From Bacillota bacterium (GTDB lineage Bacteria > Bacillota_I > Bacilli_A > RF39 > UBA660): 64,000 nucleotides of DNA. The translations under genes and the position numbers were made by a program. The notes under the pieces were generated by a model. It did not search any database. It saw only the letters and a list, made by a program, of their open reading frames with translations, and was not told the DNA's origin. Positions 54,167 to 62,184 of this stretch are shown here, piece by piece; position 1 is the stretch's first letter, and each line of letters opens with the position of its first letter. The DNA lies in assembly GCA_015059335.1 (NCBI GenBank), contig SVAP01000001.1:504413-568412 (forward strand). Direction: 5' to 3'.

Positions 54167-54259
54167 GGAGGAATACCCAAGTCTGGTTGAAGGGACCGGT
54201 CTTGAAAACCGGGAGGTCGTGTGAGCGGCGCAGGGGTTCGAATCCCTTTTCCTCCGCCA
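54167..54259 (+). tRNA. tRNA-Ser(TGA)
   Basis: A class II tRNA. Acceptor is GGAGGAA/TTCCTCC, the anticodon loop is CTTGAAA with TGA at 54203-54205, there is a long variable arm, the discriminator is G and CCA is encoded. Confidence 0.95.
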
Positions 54260-54272
54260 TTTGTTTATATAT

Positions 54273-54349
<77 letters not shown>

Positions 54350-54351
54350 TT

Positions 54352-54427
54352 GGTTCCGTGGTGTAGCGGTTAACATGCCTGCCTGTCACGCAGGAGATCG
54401 CGGGTTCAATTCCCGTCGGAACCGCCA
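54352..54427 (+). tRNA. tRNA-Asp(GTC)
   Basis: Acceptor GGTTCCG/CGGAACC, anticodon GTC at 54385-54387 in loop CTGTCAC, discriminator G, encoded CCA. Confidence 0.95.
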
Positions 54428-54436
54428 TTTATTTTT

Positions 54437-54512
<76 letters not shown>

Positions 54513-54551
54513 TCTATGATTTTTTTTATTATTATATAAATAGTTAGCTAT

Positions 54552-54628
54552 GCGCTCGTAGCTCAGCTGGATAGAGTGTTTGGCTACGAACCAAAAGGTC
54601 AGGGGTTCGAATCCCTTCGAGCGCACCA
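54552..54628 (+). tRNA. tRNA-Arg(ACG)
   Basis: Acceptor GCGCTCG/CGAGCGC, anticodon ACG at 54586-54588 in loop CTACGAA (A34 is normally changed to inosine), encoded CCA. Confidence 0.95.
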
Positions 54629-54632
54629 TAAT

Positions 54633-54709
54633 CGGAAAGTAGCACAACTTGGCAGTGCACTTGGTTTGGGACCAAGGGGTTGCAGGTTCAAATCCTGTCT
54701 TTCCGACCA
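54633..54709 (+). tRNA. tRNA-Pro(TGG)
   Basis: Acceptor CGGAAAG/CTTTCCG, anticodon TGG at 54667-54669 in loop TTTGGGA, encoded CCA. Confidence 0.95.
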
Positions 54710-54719
54710 TTTGTTATTT

Positions 54720-54747
54720 AACTCTTGTATATCAAGAGTTTTTTTAT
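54720..54747 (+). terminator. Terminator of the tRNA operon
   Basis: An AACTCTTG/CAAGAGTT stem with a TATAT loop and seven T. Confidence 0.85.
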
Positions 54748-54797
54748 TTTAAAAAATAGTGTTTTTGTGCTATACTCATATAGTAGGAGTGTACAAT

Positions 54798-55370
54798 ATG
54801 GAAGTATTAAAGAAAATCAAACAAATTAATAATGATAGTAAAAAAGTAAAATTAAATTTAACTCAGAAATTAAAAGTTTTGTTTTTAATTTTTGTTGTTG
54901 GATGCATAGTAGGTTATGTATATGAAGAAATATTCCATTTAGTAATAGAAAATGAAATAGTAAATAGAGGATTCTTATATGGACCATATTTACCAGTGTA
55001 TGGTGTTGGCGCAATATTTTTAACTTTACTATTAAGACCATTAAAAAAACATCCGTTGATAATTTTTGGACTATCAATGATAATTACTGGTATAGTAGAA
55101 TATATAACAGGATATGCTATGTGGGAAATTTGGCATAGAAGATGGTGGGATTATACTGGTCTATTTCTAAATGTTGATGGTTACATATGTTTGAGATCGT
55201 TGTTAACATTTGCAATTGCAACAATATTTTTACTTTATGTTATTGAACCTTATATTGTAAAATATATAAAAAAAATATCATACAAAAAAACCAATATATT
55301 CATTATAATGTTCTCAATTATATTTATAATTGATCTATTTTTAACGTTTTTAATAAGAAATAAAATCTAA
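54798..55370 (+). CDS. Putative ABC-transporter type IV membrane protein (CmpB-like, PF06541 type)
   Basis: A 190-residue membrane protein with about five helices. Conserved-looking motifs are GYVYEEIFHLV, NRGFLYGPYLPVYGVGA, EYITGYAMWEIWHRRWWDYTG and NVDGYICLRS. These define the family often labelled putative ABC transporter, whose role is unknown. ATG 54798 follows TAGGAGTG. Confidence 0.85.
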   Translation: MEVLKKIKQINNDSKKVKLNLTQKLKVLFLIFVVGCIVGYVYEEIFHLVIENEIVNRGFLYGPYLPVYGVGAIFLTLLLRPLKKHPLIIFGLSMIITGIVEYITGYAMWEIWHRRWWDYTGLFLNVDGYICLRSLLTFAIATIFLLYVIEPYIVKYIKKISYKKTNIFIIMFSIIFIIDLFLTFLIRNKI

Positions 55371-55510
55371 TTTTAACTAATATTACACTATTAGCATAAA
55401 ACCTTATATTATTGGTATAAATATATATGTAGGTCCTCAAATTTGATTTTTTACTCTAAATATGATAAAATGAATATACATATTGATTAATATGTGACGA
55501 GGTGAAATTT

Positions 55511-56263
55511 GTGAAAAAGAAATCTAGAGAGGTTACCCTCGGTATAGGACTAGTAATAATGTCTCTTGCCACAGGAATTCTATTTGCAGCAGATACTTAT
55601 CATGAAAAAAGGTTTAATGCAGTTAGTAAAGCAGAAACAAAAGAAATAGCATATAATGTTACAACTGTTGCGAAAGAATATGTTCCAGATAAACTTTTTT
55701 TAGTAAATATTAAAGCTGATGAGAAAACTATAACATCAGATGAAACTGGTTCATTAACAATTATTGAAGAAAAGATAGATAATATTAAACCTGAAAAGGA
55801 AGAAACTGTTGAAGTTAAAGAGAAAATTATTGTAGACCCTATTGTATATGATGGTCTTACAATGAATGAATTAGTTGAAAAACTTAACAGGAATATGAAT
55901 TCTAATATTAGTGGGATGGGTAACATATATGCATCATATGCATTAGAAATAGGTATAGATCCATATTTAGCTCTTGCAATTACTTTACATGAAACAGGAT
56001 GTAATGGTACAAACGGATGTAGTAAACTAGTAAGAGAATGTAATAATGTGGGTGGACAAAAAGGTAGTCCTAGCTGTAATGGTGGTTCATATAAAAAATA
56101 TGATACTTTAGAAGATGGTATCAAAGGTTATATGGATAATATTAAAAGAAACTATTATGATTATGGATTAACTACTCCAGAAGATATGAATAAAAAATAT
56201 GCAGCAGATACTGCATGGTCAGAAAAAGTTAATAAATACATTGACAGAATTAAAGCGAATTAA
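55511..56263 (+). CDS. Membrane-anchored glucosaminidase/lysozyme-like wall hydrolase
   Basis: A 250-residue surface protein: a membrane helix (about 8-27), an acidic linker (about 40-110) and a lysozyme-like domain with DPYLALAITLHETG (candidate catalytic Glu) and a four-Cys region (CNGTNGC, CNNVGGQKGSPSC). The DGIKGYMDNIKRNYY end is typical of glucosaminidase/FlgJ-like domains. It probably cuts peptidoglycan. GTG 55511 follows GAGGTGAA; GTG 55502 lies in that site. Confidence 0.82.
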   Translation: MKKKSREVTLGIGLVIMSLATGILFAADTYHEKRFNAVSKAETKEIAYNVTTVAKEYVPDKLFLVNIKADEKTITSDETGSLTIIEEKIDNIKPEKEETVEVKEKIIVDPIVYDGLTMNELVEKLNRNMNSNISGMGNIYASYALEIGIDPYLALAITLHETGCNGTNGCSKLVRECNNVGGQKGSPSCNGGSYKKYDTLEDGIKGYMDNIKRNYYDYGLTTPEDMNKKYAADTAWSEKVNKYIDRIKAN

Positions 56264-56276
56264 TTTCGCTTTTTTT
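56252..56276 (+). terminator. Intrinsic terminator
   Basis: An AAAGCGAA/TTTCGCTTT stem and a T run at the end of the wall-hydrolase gene. Confidence 0.75.
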
Positions 56277-56347
56277 GTTATCAATATTGATTTTAGAGTT
56301 GTTATATTGTATAATTTTATTTAGAATATGATACGAGGGTGAATATG

Positions 56348-58798
56348 ATGAAAAAACTAAAGAAATATATTAAAAAATGGTTTCATACAAAAGATGGTAT
56401 TGAACAAAATGAAATTAATAAGCAATTAGTAGTAATAGTTGTATCAATATTTTTTACAGTTGTTTCAGTATTAGGAGTAACTTATTCTGCGTTTGTATGG
56501 AGTGACAACTCACTTAAGGAACAAAATATAGTTTCAGGTAATGTTAAACTGGACATCGATTCAGCATCAGAACCACTAGGTAGTGGTTTAAATTACCCAG
56601 TTCCAGCTTCAGAAGAAGCATCATTAACACCCTATACATTTACAATAACAAATACAGGTTCTATTGCATCAAATTATGATTTGAAAATTAAATCTGATGA
56701 TGCGTTTACAAATACATTAGATACACAATATATATATATGAGTTTAGATGGCGCAAAAACTATTACAAGAACATCAATAAAGACATATGAAGAGTTTCCA
56801 CTTGATTCTGGAACATTAGCGCCTGGTGAAAGCAAAACATATAATTTAAGATTATGGATTATAGAAGACGCTCCAAATAGTGTGATCGGTAAAGAATGGC
56901 ATGGTAAGATTGTATTAGATAGTAGTCAAACTGTTGAATATTATAACAGTTTTGAAAAAGCAGAAAATCCACTATTAGCAAATACTATCGCAAATAAAAA
57001 AATTGGAGATTTTATTATACATGGTAATAGTGTTCAAGAAACTGATAATTTGTTTGATAAAACAACCATGATAAGTGGATTTTTACCATCAAGTGGAGCA
57101 TATCCAACTACAAATAGTTCATATCCTAATTCTAGTTATCAAATAATAGACATTAAGGCAGGACAAACATTCAAAACTTATGGATCAACTTCTAGTAATG
57201 GAAGAATAAGATATATTGATAATGATACAAACGAAGTTGTTGGAACAATAACAAATGGAAGTACTGATTATTATACTTCAACTGTGTCTTATAATAATAG
57301 TTTTGCTGAAGGTCAAATAACCGCTAAAAAAGACTTTAAATTAGGTATTTTATACCTACAAACAATTTCAAATAATTTTAATTTGAAGGTTGTAAATACT
57401 ACCCCAGAACCAGATGCGCCTATTGAAATTGAAAGTGTTGGAAATACAAATTTATTTAATGCAGACGCATTATCATATTTTGACAAACAAGAAGATGGTT
57501 CATATTTAAGTAACACAAAAATTACTACTTATCACCTTATGGAAAATTTAAAAGGAGTATATACAATTTCTGCAAAAATAAAATCAGAAGTAGGTAAAAA
57601 TTATAGAATAACGGTTAAATACACTGACGGAACAACAACTGATAGTTATAAAGCTTCAACAGGTGAATATTTATCATATAAATTCACTACAAACGGGAAA
57701 GATATTGACTACATTTATTGGAATTATAGTATTTCTTCAACCAATGTACAATTTAAAGATTTACAAATAGAAAAGGGTTCTATAGCGCATGATTACGTAC
57801 CATACGGTAAATATAGTATCCCACTTACAATAAATGGAAAGAATTTATTTAATAAAGATAACTATAATGTTGTTGAAAAATTAGGTTTTAACGGTTCGGG
57901 AACAGGTGTAAAAACAGGTAAATATAAATCTAGTACTAACGCTATTCAAAGAATATATTATATAGAATGTAACCCCAATACAACTTATACAATATCAAAA
58001 GAAATAGGTAGTGTTATAAGAGTATTGAGCAGTAAATCAATTCCTGCAAATGATGTTGAGTGTCAAACTGATATGGTTATTAATGGAGTAAATAAAATAA
58101 CTTATACAACAAGAGAAGATGATAAATATTTAGGTTTATATTTACAAAGCATTAGTGAAACTTTGAATATAAATGAATTATTAGAAAAAGTTCAGGTTGA
58201 AGAAGGTTCGACCGCAACAGATTATGAATCTTATAAAGAACCACAATCATATAATATTATATTAAACGAACCATTAAGAAAAGTTGGAGATTATGCAGAT
58301 TATATAGATTTCGAAAATAAAAAAATTGTTAGAAATATAGCTAAATATGTTTTAAATGGTGACGATAAATACAATGGATATGGTTGGGCTTCTTCTGGTA
58401 AATTTTCATCAGGTTTAAATTCATACGGATTAGTAATGTCGCAATTATATCATGGTGCCGATATAAATCACATGGGACCAGGTATGTGTTCACACTTTAG
58501 AAATGAATTGGTAAATTCAAATTTAGTACTTAAAACAACACCACAATTCTCAATAAGATATGGTACATGGAGAGGATTAATATTTGCTATTCCAGATTCA
58601 CTGGCTCCAGACTTAGATAGTTGGAAAGCTTATTTGAAATCAGAATATGATTCTGGTAATCCAGTTACTGTGTATGGTGTATTAAAAGAACCAATTACAG
58701 AAGAAAATATACCATTACCAACTTTAAAAACAGTTGGTGGTAAAAATAAAATGTATATTGATACACTAGTTCCAGCAACAGTTAGTGGAAAATTTTAA
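56348..58798 (+). CDS. Large secreted protein: TasA/SipW-type N-terminus plus phage-tail-like modules
   Basis: An 816-residue protein. A membrane/signal helix (about 27-47) ends in GVTYSAFVWSDNSL, like SipW-dependent signal peptides of TasA/CalY proteins. It is followed by a beta domain (about 55-200) with TPYTFTITNTGSIASNYDLKI as in that group. The remainder holds repeated modules with the wording of Firmicutes phage tail proteins: NLFN, an LQIEKGS/VQVEEGSTATDYE motif twice, and LNEPLRKVGDYADYIDFENKKIVRNI. ATG 56348 best fits the GAGGGTG site; ATG 56345 is possible. No signal peptidase gene is adjacent. Confidence 0.75.
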   Translation: MKKLKKYIKKWFHTKDGIEQNEINKQLVVIVVSIFFTVVSVLGVTYSAFVWSDNSLKEQNIVSGNVKLDIDSASEPLGSGLNYPVPASEEASLTPYTFTITNTGSIASNYDLKIKSDDAFTNTLDTQYIYMSLDGAKTITRTSIKTYEEFPLDSGTLAPGESKTYNLRLWIIEDAPNSVIGKEWHGKIVLDSSQTVEYYNSFEKAENPLLANTIANKKIGDFIIHGNSVQETDNLFDKTTMISGFLPSSGAYPTTNSSYPNSSYQIIDIKAGQTFKTYGSTSSNGRIRYIDNDTNEVVGTITNGSTDYYTSTVSYNNSFAEGQITAKKDFKLGILYLQTISNNFNLKVVNTTPEPDAPIEIESVGNTNLFNADALSYFDKQEDGSYLSNTKITTYHLMENLKGVYTISAKIKSEVGKNYRITVKYTDGTTTDSYKASTGEYLSYKFTTNGKDIDYIYWNYSISSTNVQFKDLQIEKGSIAHDYVPYGKYSIPLTINGKNLFNKDNYNVVEKLGFNGSGTGVKTGKYKSSTNAIQRIYYIECNPNTTYTISKEIGSVIRVLSSKSIPANDVECQTDMVINGVNKITYTTREDDKYLGLYLQSISETLNINELLEKVQVEEGSTATDYESYKEPQSYNIILNEPLRKVGDYADYIDFENKKIVRNIAKYVLNGDDKYNGYGWASSGKFSSGLNSYGLVMSQLYHGADINHMGPGMCSHFRNELVNSNLVLKTTPQFSIRYGTWRGLIFAIPDSLAPDLDSWKAYLKSEYDSGNPVTVYGVLKEPITEENIPLPTLKTVGGKNKMYIDTLVPATVSGKF

Positions 58799-58821
58799 AA
58801 ATCTCTATATGAGATTTTTTT
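58797..58821 (+). terminator. Intrinsic terminator
   Basis: An AAAATCTC/GAGATTTT stem with a TATAT loop and a T run. Confidence 0.75.
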
Positions 58822-58852
58822 AATATTAAAAAATAATAGAAATGGTGATAAC

Positions 58853-59290
58853 ATGAAAATGTTAATTGATGGTGATGCATGTCCAAGCATTTCTTTGATA
58901 GAGAAAACAGCAATTAAATATAATATTCCAATCATAATATTTTGTGATACTTCTCATAATATTAGTAGTATTTATTCTAAGGTTGTAATAACTGATAAAG
59001 AAAGTCAAAGTGTTGATATAAAGTTAGTTAATGAAGTATGCAATAATGATATTGTAATATCTCAAGACTATGGTGTAGCATCAATGGTTTTAGCAAAAAA
59101 TGCATATTGTATAAGTCCTAAAGGATTAATCTTTACAAAAGATAATATTGATAATTTGATGTTAAATAGATATATTAATCAAAAACTTAGAAGTAGTGGA
59201 AAGAGAATTAAAGGACCCAAGAAAAGATGTATTGAAGATGATAAGAAACTAATTGAGAGTTTAGAAAAGATTATATTGCTTAATATATAA
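58853..59290 (+). CDS. YaiI/YqxD family protein (UPF0178, DUF188)
   Basis: A 145-residue protein with the family start MLIDGDACPS, the QSVDIKLVNEV segment, DIVISQDYGVASMVLAKNA and an RSSGKRIKGPK motif. The fold is PIN/NYN-nuclease-like with conserved Asp residues, but no activity is established for the family. GGTGAT precedes the start. Confidence 0.93.
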   Translation: MKMLIDGDACPSISLIEKTAIKYNIPIIIFCDTSHNISSIYSKVVITDKESQSVDIKLVNEVCNNDIVISQDYGVASMVLAKNAYCISPKGLIFTKDNIDNLMLNRYINQKLRSSGKRIKGPKKRCIEDDKKLIESLEKIILLNI

Positions 59291-59300
59291 TACGGTGATT

Positions 59301-59329
59301 TTGACATTTGTTAATAAATATGGTATAAT
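59301..59329 (+). promoter_or_regulatory. Consensus sigma-A-type promoter
   Basis: TTGACA at 59301-59306, a 17-bp spacer and TATAAT at 59324-59329, both perfect. It precedes the hypothetical gene at 59356. Confidence 0.85.
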
Positions 59330-59355
59330 AGCAAGCAATAAATGGGGGTGTTAGC

Positions 59356-60198
59356 GTGTCAAAGTATTATTTGAATGCTATGTTAAATGATAAGGTGATT
59401 TTAACTGTAACAACTGGTAAATTAAATGAAGTAGATAATTTTATAATTAAGAACAAAATAAGCAAAGTTAATGATTTATATGATTATATTAGCGATAATA
59501 TAGAGTTTGATTTAAATGACGATACTTTAGAATTTGTTATTCAATATAAACATGGTGGGGAAATAAAAAATAAACCATTACTATTTAGTGATGAATTAAT
59601 TAGTTTTAATAAATGTGATAACAAGGATACATATATTTATGAATTATTAGTTAAAGATAAGAGATTTAAATATAATTTTGATAAAAAATATATCAATAAA
59701 TTACTTAATGTAACTAAAAATATAACGTTAGTGGATAGTGCTAGAGATTATTTATATAATATGAACCAAAAAACTTTTAGTAAATTATATTATTCACTTG
59801 TTTCAAAAAAAGTAGAAGGTAATATTAAAAATAAAACATATGATAATTTTGAAGATCTTCAAAATGCTTTGGAAAAGAGAGTATATAGTTATAGTAAAGA
59901 ACGTGAAATGTATTTTGATACATATTTCTGGGGCAAGACTTTACCAATTAATAAGATAATTGTAAATAATTCAGAAAAAATTGATGAGTTTGATGAGCAA
60001 ATAAAATATGGTAGTAACGTTTGTGAAAGATTAAGAGTTAACGGAGTTTTATATAACGAATATGTCGAAAAAAATGAACAAATTATAGATGTTAATACTG
60101 AGGATTATATAGAAAATATAGTTACTGATAATAAAAAAAGTGTAAAGAAAAAAGTAAAAAAAAGAATAGATAAGAATCAATTATCTTTCTTTGAATAA
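59356..60198 (+). CDS. Hypothetical protein, 280 aa
   Basis: Not recognised. Soluble, Lys/Asp/Asn-rich, with an aromatic-rich middle (KEREMYFDTYFWGKTLP) and a strongly basic tail followed by NQLSFFE, which resembles a short docking peptide. The GTG start follows GGGGGTG. The perfect promoter suggests steady expression. Confidence 0.65.
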   Translation: MSKYYLNAMLNDKVILTVTTGKLNEVDNFIIKNKISKVNDLYDYISDNIEFDLNDDTLEFVIQYKHGGEIKNKPLLFSDELISFNKCDNKDTYIYELLVKDKRFKYNFDKKYINKLLNVTKNITLVDSARDYLYNMNQKTFSKLYYSLVSKKVEGNIKNKTYDNFEDLQNALEKRVYSYSKEREMYFDTYFWGKTLPINKIIVNNSEKIDEFDEQIKYGSNVCERLRVNGVLYNEYVEKNEQIIDVNTEDYIENIVTDNKKSVKKKVKKRIDKNQLSFFE

Positions 60199-60220
60199 AT
60201 ATATGTGGTATAATAAATGT

Positions 60221-60436
60221 ATAAAGCGATGATAAAGGAGTAGTAATAAGAAAAGTTATTTATAGAAAGCTAGTGGTTAGTGGAAACTAGTAATAACTCC
60301 TTATGAATTCACCTTTTAGTAGTATAGAGATATACCGTGATTCCAGCGATAATGGAAATTAAGTGCATAGTTTACTATGAATTAAGGTGGTACCACGGAA
60401 TCTTTCGTCCTTAGCTGGATGGAAGATTTTTTTTAT
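60221..60436 (+). promoter_or_regulatory. T-box leader, phenylalanine-specific
   Basis: The T-box motif AAGGTGGTACCACGG is at 60384-60398, followed by a terminator hairpin (ATCTTTC/GGAAGAT arms) and a T run to about 60434. The specifier is read as TTC (Phe) at 60308-60310 directly after TTATGAA. Stem I has the GTGGTTAGTGGAAAC-type distal arm. A -10 TATAAT is at 60209-60214. It controls the hydrolase gene, pheS and pheT. Confidence 0.93.
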
Positions 60437-60449
60437 TGGAGGAATAAAT

Positions 60450-61154
60450 ATGTTTAGAACTGCTGTATTGGTAATTCATGGATTTTGTGGTGGTTTATGG
60501 GAAAATGAATATCTAGTTAATAAATTACAACAACATAGAAATTTAGATGTTTTTGCATATACATTACCAGGTCATGAAAAAGATTTTTTAGGAAAAATTG
60601 ATTATAATGAATGGATTGTAGATACTGAAGAGCATCTAAAAGAATTACTTAGTAAATATAATAGAGTCATACTAATAGGTCATTCTATGGGTGGTGTGAT
60701 TGCTTCTTTTTTAGCAACAAAGTATAGAATAAAAAAACTTATACTAATTTCACCAGCTTTTGATTATTTTAATTTTAGTCAAAATATAGAAGATTTAAAA
60801 GATATTAAAAGCATCGTAAAAGAAAAAAATAATTATACTATGTATAAAGATTTTGCAACTAAATTAATAAGATATTCACCATTTGTTTTAAATGAGTTTA
60901 GAAAGTTAGTAAACGAATATAAAGAATGTGTTAAAAATATAGAATGTCCAACATTGATAATACATGGTACTGATGATGAAATAGTTAAATTAAAATCAAG
61001 TAAAGAAGCATTTGAATGTATTAAAAGTAATAAAAAATATTTAAAAGTATTTGATGGTGTTAAACACAGGGTATTTTTTAGTGATAAAAAAGATGAAATT
61101 GTTCTATGCATATATAATTTCATAAGAGGAGGATTAAGATGGATACAAAAATAA
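60450..61154 (+). CDS. Alpha/beta hydrolase (carboxylesterase-like) in the pheST operon
   Basis: A 234-residue hydrolase resembling Est30/YvaK-type carboxylesterases. It has VIHGFCGG (oxyanion region), nucleophile Ser79 in GHSMGG, Asp in HGTDDEIV and His in GVKHRVFF, which completes the triad. The substrate is unknown. ATG 60450 follows GGAGGA, just after the T-box terminator; the frame upstream to 60387 lies inside the leader and is not used. It overlaps pheS by 16 bp, so it shares Phe control. Confidence 0.88.
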   Translation: MFRTAVLVIHGFCGGLWENEYLVNKLQQHRNLDVFAYTLPGHEKDFLGKIDYNEWIVDTEEHLKELLSKYNRVILIGHSMGGVIASFLATKYRIKKLILISPAFDYFNFSQNIEDLKDIKSIVKEKNNYTMYKDFATKLIRYSPFVLNEFRKLVNEYKECVKNIECPTLIIHGTDDEIVKLKSSKEAFECIKSNKKYLKVFDGVKHRVFFSDKKDEIVLCIYNFIRGGLRWIQK

Positions 61155-62182
61155 AAAATATAATCGAAGAAGTTAGAAATAAAATTAAAGAAATTGAAAA
61201 TACAAATGATTTAAATAGTTTAAAAGCAGAATATTTTGGTAAGAAAGGTAAAATTACTGAATTATCTTCTTTAATGAGGGAATTATCTATTGAAGAAAAA
61301 AAAGAATTTGGTAAAAATTTAAATGAATTAAAGAACACTTGTAATGAATTAATAGATAATAAGAGAAATGAAATAGAAGAAAAAATATTAAATGAAAAAT
61401 TGTCAAGTGAAAAAATTGATATAACACTACCTGCTACAAGCATTAAAGTTGGTGCTCCTAATATATTAGAAAATATTATTGAGGAAGTTGAAGAATTGTT
61501 TATGTCAATGGGATATGATGTAATTGATGGTCCAGAAATAGAAGAGGATAGATATAATTTTGAGCTATTAAATATTCCAAAGGGACATCCTGCACGTGAT
61601 GCACAAGATACATTTTATATTGAAGATGAAACAATTCTTCTTAGAAGTCAAACATCACCTGTTCAAGCACGTACTATGTTATCAACTGATGGTAATACAC
61701 CAATACGTATGATATGTCCTGGTAAAACTTATAGAAGGGATGCGGATGATGCGACTCATTCTCATCAATTTATGCAAATAGAAGGATTATTAGTAGATAA
61801 AAATATTAGTTTATCTGATTTAAAAGGTACTTTTGATATGATTGCTAAAAAGTTATTTGGTGAAGACTGTAAAACAAGATTTAGACCAAGTTATTATCAA
61901 TTTACTGAACCTTCAGTTGAAACAGACATTAGTTGTTTTGTTTGTAAAGGTAAAGGATGTTCATTATGTAAACAAACCGGATGGATTACAGTAAGTGGTG
62001 CCGGAATGGTGCATCCAAATGTGTTAAGAAATTGTGGTTATGATCCAGATGTTTGGTCAGGATTTGCTTTCGGATTTGGTGCCGAAAGATTAGCGATGCT
62101 AAAATATGGTATTAATGATATTAGAACATTCTATCAAACAGATTTGAGAGAATTGAGCTCATTCGATAGAAGGGATGTGTAA
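61139..62182 (+). CDS. pheS: Phenylalanyl-tRNA synthetase alpha subunit
   Basis: A 347-residue class II synthetase subunit. It has an N-terminal coiled coil (about 1-85), motif 1/2 regions GPEIEEDRYNFELLNIPKGHPARD, RSQTSPVQARTM and HQFMQIEGL, a Cys cluster (CFVCKGKGCSLC), and GFAFGFGAERLAML as motif 3. AGGAGG precedes ATG 61139. pheT follows after 2 bases. Confidence 0.97.
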   Translation: MDTKIKNIIEEVRNKIKEIENTNDLNSLKAEYFGKKGKITELSSLMRELSIEEKKEFGKNLNELKNTCNELIDNKRNEIEEKILNEKLSSEKIDITLPATSIKVGAPNILENIIEEVEELFMSMGYDVIDGPEIEEDRYNFELLNIPKGHPARDAQDTFYIEDETILLRSQTSPVQARTMLSTDGNTPIRMICPGKTYRRDADDATHSHQFMQIEGLLVDKNISLSDLKGTFDMIAKKLFGEDCKTRFRPSYYQFTEPSVETDISCFVCKGKGCSLCKQTGWITVSGAGMVHPNVLRNCGYDPDVWSGFAFGFGAERLAMLKYGINDIRTFYQTDLRELSSFDRRDV

Positions 62183-62184
62183 TT

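Noticed and set aside
55371-55510. Gap before the wall-hydrolase gene
   Set aside because: Only AT-rich sequence and a likely promoter region; no ORF or RNA structure can be supported.
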